Source of the DNA: Dehalococcoidia bacterium
GTDB taxonomy: Bacteria > Chloroflexota > Dehalococcoidia > JAUYDP01
Direction of reading: 5' to 3'
DNA: 6,568 nt
Assembly (NCBI GenBank): GCA_030691805.1
Contig: JAUYDP010000093.1
Span: forward strand, 1-6,568
In this document: positions 5,042 to 6,568 of the stretch, one piece after another
Numbering within the stretch: the first letter of the stretch is position 1
Layout: every line of letters starts with the position of its first letter
Notes under the pieces: generated by a model
Told to the model about the DNA's origin: nothing
The model's database searches: none
The model's input: only the letters and a program-made list of their open reading frames with translations
Program-made: the position numbers and the translations under genes

Positions 5042-6442
5042 CTAGGCCGCCGGTTGCCCCGATCCGACCAGGCTTCGGAGCTTCCTGGCGACCCTTTGCG
5101 GTGAGGCATACCGCCCCAGATTCCGGGCCAGGGCCCGCCTCAGGGCATTAACAGGCTTGCGCCTCTGGGACTCCTCCAGAGAACGGAGCAGGAACTGGTA
5201 GTCGAGCCCCTTTATCTTCGCCTCGGTAGGGTTGCGCCGGTAGCTATCGTGGTCGGAGATTAGGGAGAGGTCCTTCTCCAATACGTAGGTGTACAGGTCG
5301 CTGCCCGGCAGCGGGGTGTAGAAGGCCGGGCTGTAATAGTCCGGGTCTATCTCTTTCATCATGCGGATGGTGGCGTAGACCTCTTCTTCTGTCTCCGTGG
5401 GGAGGCCCATCATATAGTTAGCCCAGATACGAACGCCCAGTTTCTTGCAGATGCGAGAAGCCTGGATATTCTGTTCCACAGTGGTGCCCTTGCGCAGGAA
5501 ATTGAGCATTCGCTGGCTTCCGCTCTCGAAGCCAATCAGCAAGCCCTTGAGTCCCACCCCGGCCATCATGCGGATCATCTCCTCGTGGCGGACCACCAGG
5601 TCGGCCCGGCTCTGGCAGAAGAAGGGCTGGTGGAACCCCCGTGCCCGGTAGGCCCGGCAGAACTCCGCCACCCATTCGCCGTCCTCGGTCAGGCAATCAT
5701 CATGGATTAGCAGGCTGTTAAAGGCGTACTTCTGCCGGAGTTGCTCCAGCTCGGCCATGACGTTGGGGACGCTCCGGCGCCGGACCCGGCCTCCGAAGAG
5801 GGTGCGCTCCGCCGGCTGACAGAAGTTACAATTGTAAAGACATCCCCGCCCGGCGATGATGGTGACAAAGGGAGCGGGCAGGTCGGCCATAGGGGCCTCC
5901 GGACTGCCGTTGTAGAATCCGAAGCGCTTCCACTCGTTCAGGTAGAGGTCCCGGTCGGCATAAGGGAGGCTGTCCAGGTCCGGCTGCTGCCCTTTTATGA
6001 TGCGAGGCAGGACCCTCTGGCCTGACGCGATATCGCGAAGTAGGTCAATAAAGGATATCTCCCCCTCGTTGGTGACAATATAGTCCACCTGGTCGCTGGC
6101 TTCCACCTCATGGGTGGCCAGGGTCGGGTGGACGCCTCCCACCACCGTGGTGATGGATGGATCGGTCTCCTTGATCACCTTGATGGTCTGCATGGCGGGG
6201 TTGAAGTCCACGCTCTTCATGCCGATACCGCAGACCGCCGGACGCCGTCGCCGGACCTCCTCGGCCAGATGGTCCCAACTGGAGAGGGTGCGCAGGTCAA
6301 TCAGGTCCACCTCGAAGCCCGCCTCTCGGGCGCAGGCTCCCAGAAGGGCCAGGCCGTGGGCTATCCAGCCGCCCTCAGTCCCCTTACCGGCGCTGCCGAA
6401 GCCGATTCCGGTGATGCCGGGGTAAATTAGGGTAACTTTCAT
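5042..6442 (-). CDS. Cobalamin-binding-domain radical SAM protein
   Basis: This 466-residue protein has the two-part layout of the B12-binding radical SAM family. Residues 1 to about 140 look like a Rossmann-type cobalamin domain: MKVTLIYPG at the start, LALLGACAREAGFEVDLID (31-49), VVGGVHPTLA (100-109) and the end segment DYIVTNEGE. The classical DxHxxG ligand motif is absent, as is common in this class, so bound B12 is inferred. The radical SAM core follows. Its [4Fe-4S] motif is CLYNCNFC (Cys201, Cys205, Cys208), with LLIHDDCLTED near 244-254, GFESGSQ (304-310) and MMGLPTETEEE (344-354). The C-terminus (about 390-466) is basic and not recognised. Relatives include methyltransferases, BchE-type cyclases and many unknown enzymes of glycan and lipid clusters; the substrate cannot be told here. 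It starts 7 bp after rfbA with only a weak Shine-Dalgarno, which suggests translation coupled to rfbA. Its family is certain, its reaction unknown. Confidence 0.93.
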   Translation of the reverse strand: MKVTLIYPGITGIGFGSAGKGTEGGWIAHGLALLGACAREAGFEVDLIDLRTLSSWDHLAEEVRRRRPAVCGIGMKSVDFNPAMQTIKVIKETDPSITTVVGGVHPTLATHEVEASDQVDYIVTNEGEISFIDLLRDIASGQRVLPRIIKGQQPDLDSLPYADRDLYLNEWKRFGFYNGSPEAPMADLPAPFVTIIAGRGCLYNCNFCQPAERTLFGGRVRRRSVPNVMAELEQLRQKYAFNSLLIHDDCLTEDGEWVAEFCRAYRARGFHQPFFCQSRADLVVRHEEMIRMMAGVGLKGLLIGFESGSQRMLNFLRKGTTVEQNIQASRICKKLGVRIWANYMMGLPTETEEEVYATIRMMKEIDPDYYSPAFYTPLPGSDLYTYVLEKDLSLISDHDSYRRNPTEAKIKGLDYQFLLRSLEESQRRKPVNALRRALARNLGRYASPQRVARKLRSLVGSGQPAA

Positions 6443-6449
6443 GGAATCT

Positions 6450-6568
6450 TTAGAGTAACCCCACCTTGCTATAATCCCCCAACACCAGCTTATAGGCCTT
6501 GGTCTTCATGGGAGACTTGCAGAACTCTACATTGCGCCCGATGAGGCTGTCCTCGATGCGGAGGTCCA
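6450..6568 (-). CDS. rfbA: Glucose-1-phosphate thymidylyltransferase, long type (C-terminal fragment)
   Basis: Only the last 38 codons and the TAA stop (6452-6450) lie in the window; the gene continues beyond its right edge. The tail contains IEDSLIGRNVEF, then KSPMKTKAYKLVLGDYSKV. This matches the end of the left-handed beta-helix domain of the long RmlA/RfbA form, where the pattern S-x-I-G-R-N-x-E, S-P-x-x-x-K-A-Y, LGD-x-S-x-V is typical (for example in antibiotic-sugar thymidylyltransferases such as StrD). The enzyme joins dTTP and glucose-1-phosphate to make dTDP-glucose, the substrate of the RfbB encoded two genes downstream. That context strengthens an identification resting on a short fragment. 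The radical SAM gene begins 7 bp after this stop. Confidence 0.85.
   Translation of the reverse strand, partial: DLRIEDSLIGRNVEFCKSPMKTKAYKLVLGDYSKVGLL

Noticed and set aside
4839..5042. 67-residue minus-strand reading frame between the radical SAM gene and rfbB
   Set aside because: It begins at a GTG overlapping the radical SAM stop (TAGTG), but almost all of it is translation of the palindromic repeat (SPQRRRGRRD and LLCVLCVSAV peptides). This is a well-known annotation artefact of this repeat type.

Overview
The window looks like part of a bacterial chromosome, most plausibly from Chloroflexota or a similar uncultured lineage. Three things support this: surface proteins built from beta-propellers, a C-terminal FLPLI tail of the kind common in Chloroflexota extracellular proteins, and a dispersed palindromic repeat of the GCAGAG type. 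This assignment is inference from gene style; there is no rRNA or other marker gene here.

Layout: two plus-strand genes converge on three minus-strand genes. Positions 1-181 hold a strong hairpin (5-44) and a good sigma-70-like promoter (-35 at 114-119, -10 at 137-142) with a 16-bp perfect palindrome in its spacer. Next comes a 465-residue lipoprotein with TolB/WD40-like propeller motifs (182-1579). Its only well-placed start is an ACG codon; a caller limited to ATG/GTG/TTG would begin at 626 and lose 148 residues, including the lipobox. It overlaps by 4 bases a 667-residue membrane-anchored protein with fourteen Ycf48/BNR-like repeats (1576-3579). The pair is almost certainly one transcription unit making two cell-surface propeller proteins of unknown role.

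After a 223-bp convergent gap come, reading on the minus strand, the last 38 codons of a long-type glucose-1-phosphate thymidylyltransferase (rfbA/rmlA, 6450-6568), a cobalamin-binding-type radical SAM protein (5042-6442), and dTDP-glucose 4,6-dehydratase (rfbB, 3803-4837). RfbA and RfbB catalyse the first two steps of dTDP-deoxysugar synthesis (glucose-1-phosphate to dTDP-glucose to dTDP-4-keto-6-deoxyglucose). The radical SAM gene starts 7 bp after rfbA and is therefore probably co-transcribed with it. It may act on the sugar, the glycan or a lipid carrier, but its substrate cannot be read from the sequence.

A 165-bp palindromic element (4861-5025) with 27-bp terminal inverted repeats fills most of the gap between the radical SAM gene and rfbB. 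No tRNA, rRNA, CRISPR array, transposase or phage gene was seen.
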